DNA of 7,412 bases from an uncultured Clostridia bacterium (GTDB lineage: Bacteria > Bacillota > Clostridia > Lachnospirales > Lachnospiraceae). The stretch covers positions 1 to 7,412 of the forward strand of contig CAMONF010000090.1 in NCBI GenBank assembly GCA_946620335.1, written 5' to 3'. Of the stretch, positions 6,118 to 7,412 are shown in pieces; the first letter of the stretch is position 1, and the number at the start of each line of letters is the position of its first letter. A program made the translations under genes and the position numbers. The notes below the pieces were generated by a model. That model made no database searches and was not told where the DNA came from. It was given only the letters and a program-made list of their open reading frames with translations.

Positions 6118-6666
6118 ATGACTATATTGGTAGACATGGATGATACGATCGAACAGCTTCTCAGGGCCTGGATACGCGCCGTCAACGAGAAATACGGGCA
6201 GCATGCTGTTTTTGAGGATTTCACCACATGGGATGTATCGGCTCCTTTTCCGGCTCTGACGAGGGAACAGGTCTATGACGTGATCCTGCAGCCGGGCTTT
6301 TGGGGGACCGTGGAGCCTATTCCCGGCGCAGCAGAGGGGCTCAAGCACCTGATGGAGGCCGGTCATGAGATCTACATCGTGACAGCCACGCCCCATGAGT
6401 CGGTGTCCGAGAAGATGACGGACCTCCTCTTCAGATACTTTCCCTTCCTGACCTGGGACCAGGTGATCATCACCAGCCACAAGCAGTTGATCAGGGGTGA
6501 CGTCCTCATCGACGACGGCGTCCACAACCTGGAGGGCGGCGATTACGTGAAAATTCTCATGTCGATGCCCCACAACAGGAACTACGATGCGGAGGCCAAC
6601 GGGATGTACCGCGTGCACAGCTGGCCGGAAATCATAGACATTATCGAGAAAATTGAAAAGGGCTGA
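6118..6666 (+). CDS. 5'(3')-deoxyribonucleotidase, NT5C-type HAD hydrolase
   Basis: A 182-residue cytoplasmic HAD-superfamily phosphatase of the NT5C group, which dephosphorylates (deoxy)nucleoside monophosphates and so helps limit nucleotide pools. HAD motif I is DMDDT at 6-10 (nucleophile D6, acid/base D8). Motif II is TATP with T89, motif III lysine is probably K122 (SHKQLIRGD), and motif IV is IDDG with D132/D133 followed by VHNLEGG, typical of this group. The length matches bacterial members. The start at 6118 follows a good Shine-Dalgarno sequence and places motif I at the N-terminus, as in the family. It is the last + strand gene before the terminator. Together with the PHP phosphoesterase upstream it suggests nucleotide or pAp turnover, but a functional link is inference. 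The nucleotide preference is unknown. Confidence 0.85.
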   Translation: MTILVDMDDTIEQLLRAWIRAVNEKYGQHAVFEDFTTWDVSAPFPALTREQVYDVILQPGFWGTVEPIPGAAEGLKHLMEAGHEIYIVTATPHESVSEKMTDLLFRYFPFLTWDQVIITSHKQLIRGDVLIDDGVHNLEGGDYVKILMSMPHNRNYDAEANGMYRVHSWPEIIDIIEKIEKG

Positions 6667-6685
6667 AGGATCCATTTCAGCAAAT

Positions 6686-6730
6686 AAAAACCCTGCGGAC
6701 TGCCTGCATGTGCGGTCCGCAGGGTTTTTT
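6686..6730. terminator. Bidirectional intrinsic terminator between convergent genes
   Basis: The left arm at 6686-6700 (AAAAACCCTGCGGAC) pairs perfectly with 6715-6729 (GTCCGCAGGGTTTTT), a 15-bp stem with a 14-nt loop. The GC core is followed by six T on the + strand (6725-6730), and the A-tract on the left gives a T-tract for - strand transcripts. It lies 19 bp after the nucleotidase stop and 8 bp beyond the stop of the opposing gene, so it should end both transcripts. Confidence 0.95.
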
Positions 6731-6738
6731 CGTCATGG

Positions 6739-7412
6739 TCAGTCATCTTCCCTGTCGGCTGTATCGATATATTGCGCCCAGCTGCGGACGCGGTTCTTCA
6801 TCCCTTCCACATCAAGTACACCGTAGGCAAAGCCCTTGCGGACCAGGACGGGCGGCACGAACTCGTCGTATTTCTCGAAGACAGGCACTTCCGTCGGATA
6901 GACCAGCTCCAGGGGGTCGAAGGACGTCGCCGCCTCTTCGCACACGATCTCATAGAATTCCTGCTCACTGACCTGCATGGTGAACTGTATGTAGTAGGGG
7001 CGGGATGAGGTCAGCCCCTTGAGACCCAACTCCTTGCCACACTTAAGCTTCAGGAAACGCTCCAGGGCCAGGAAAGCATAGCTGCCCAGCCAGGGAAATA
7101 AAGCCCACATCTTGCCGCCCAGGTGCACGAGAGGCTTCCGAGACATCTTCGACAGGCGGAAGGTCTCCCTGGCGTCGGCCAGTCTTGCGACAGCGTGAGA
7201 CATAAGATAGGGATAGGCCTTATCCTCCGCCAGGACCTGGCACATCCGCTCCAGGATCCGGGTATGGATGTCGCCGGCGACGTCTCCGAAATAGGCCGGG
7301 ATCCGGCCTTTGCCCAGGGTGCACCAGACGTCGTGGCGCTGGTGGTCCCCCTCGTCCACCACCCAGACCCTGCCGGCGATGGCAATTTTGTCCCCCACAG
7401 GCGGCGGCTTCA
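6739..7412 (-). CDS. C-terminal part of a probable DEAD/DEAH-box (Lhr-like) helicase (5' end outside window)
   Basis: The frame runs open to the window edge, so this is the 3' end of a longer gene; 223 residues are visible. A GTG at 7396-7398 is in frame, but codons upstream of it (KPPP) remain open and the sequence begins mid-domain, so it is probably not the true start. The opening VGDKIAIAGRVWVVDE resembles the C-terminal beta domain of Lhr-type helicases. The following stretches, IPAYFGDVAGDIHTRILERM, LGGKMWALFPWLGSYAFLALE and RKGFAYGVLDVEGMKNRV, are ones I recall from the tails of large DEAD/DEAH-box helicases in Clostridia. No ATPase motif is visible because those regions would lie outside the window, so the assignment rests on recalled similarity. 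The gene converges on the + strand cluster and shares its terminator; no functional link is evident. Confidence 0.6.
   Translation of the reverse strand, partial: KPPPVGDKIAIAGRVWVVDEGDHQRHDVWCTLGKGRIPAYFGDVAGDIHTRILERMCQVLAEDKAYPYLMSHAVARLADARETFRLSKMSRKPLVHLGGKMWALFPWLGSYAFLALERFLKLKCGKELGLKGLTSSRPYYIQFTMQVSEQEFYEIVCEEAATSFDPLELVYPTEVPVFEKYDEFVPPVLVRKGFAYGVLDVEGMKNRVRSWAQYIDTADREDD

Overview
The window looks like the chromosome of a moderately GC-rich gut-type Clostridia (Lachnospiraceae or Oscillospiraceae-like Firmicute). This is an inference from the strong purine-rich ribosome binding sites, the Na/Pi-cotransporter with a PhoU tail, the SpoIIE/RsbV/RsbW-type partner-switching proteins, and a helicase C-terminus of a type I associate with these bacteria. 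There is no rRNA, tRNA, CRISPR array, transposase or integrase. Six genes run on the + strand and one enters from the right on the - strand.

Left (1-1470): the 3' two thirds of a Na+/phosphate cotransporter gene, then a 263-bp gap. In this gap the last 54 bp of the gene plus about 10 bp are repeated twice more in tandem. Many differences between copies fall at codon third positions, so the tails look like remnants of former coding alleles.

Centre (1471-5076): a partner-switching signalling cluster. It holds a two-pass membrane protein with an extracytoplasmic sensor, HAMP and SpoIIE/RsbU-type PP2C phosphatase; a stand-alone STAS anti-anti-sigma protein; and a single polypeptide that joins a second STAS domain, an aminoglycoside-phosphotransferase/choline-kinase-like domain and an RsbW-like HATPase. 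All signature catalytic residues appear intact. An extended -10 promoter with a very short leader sits directly in front of the STAS gene, so the STAS/fusion genes can be expressed apart from the phosphatase. Expected logic: the phosphatase dephosphorylates one or both STAS domains, the HATPase rephosphorylates them, and the APH-like domain may add a small-molecule or second kinase input. No sigma factor or other output protein is encoded here.

Right (5095-7412): a PHP-family phosphoesterase (YciV/TrpH-like) lies 18 bp behind the fusion gene and is probably in its operon. After a 147-bp gap comes a HAD-type 5'(3')-deoxyribonucleotidase. A perfect 15-bp-stem bidirectional terminator then separates it from the convergent, truncated gene of a probable DEAD/DEAH-box helicase. 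The most unusual item is the STAS-APH-HATPase fusion; the second is the serial gene-tail repeat.
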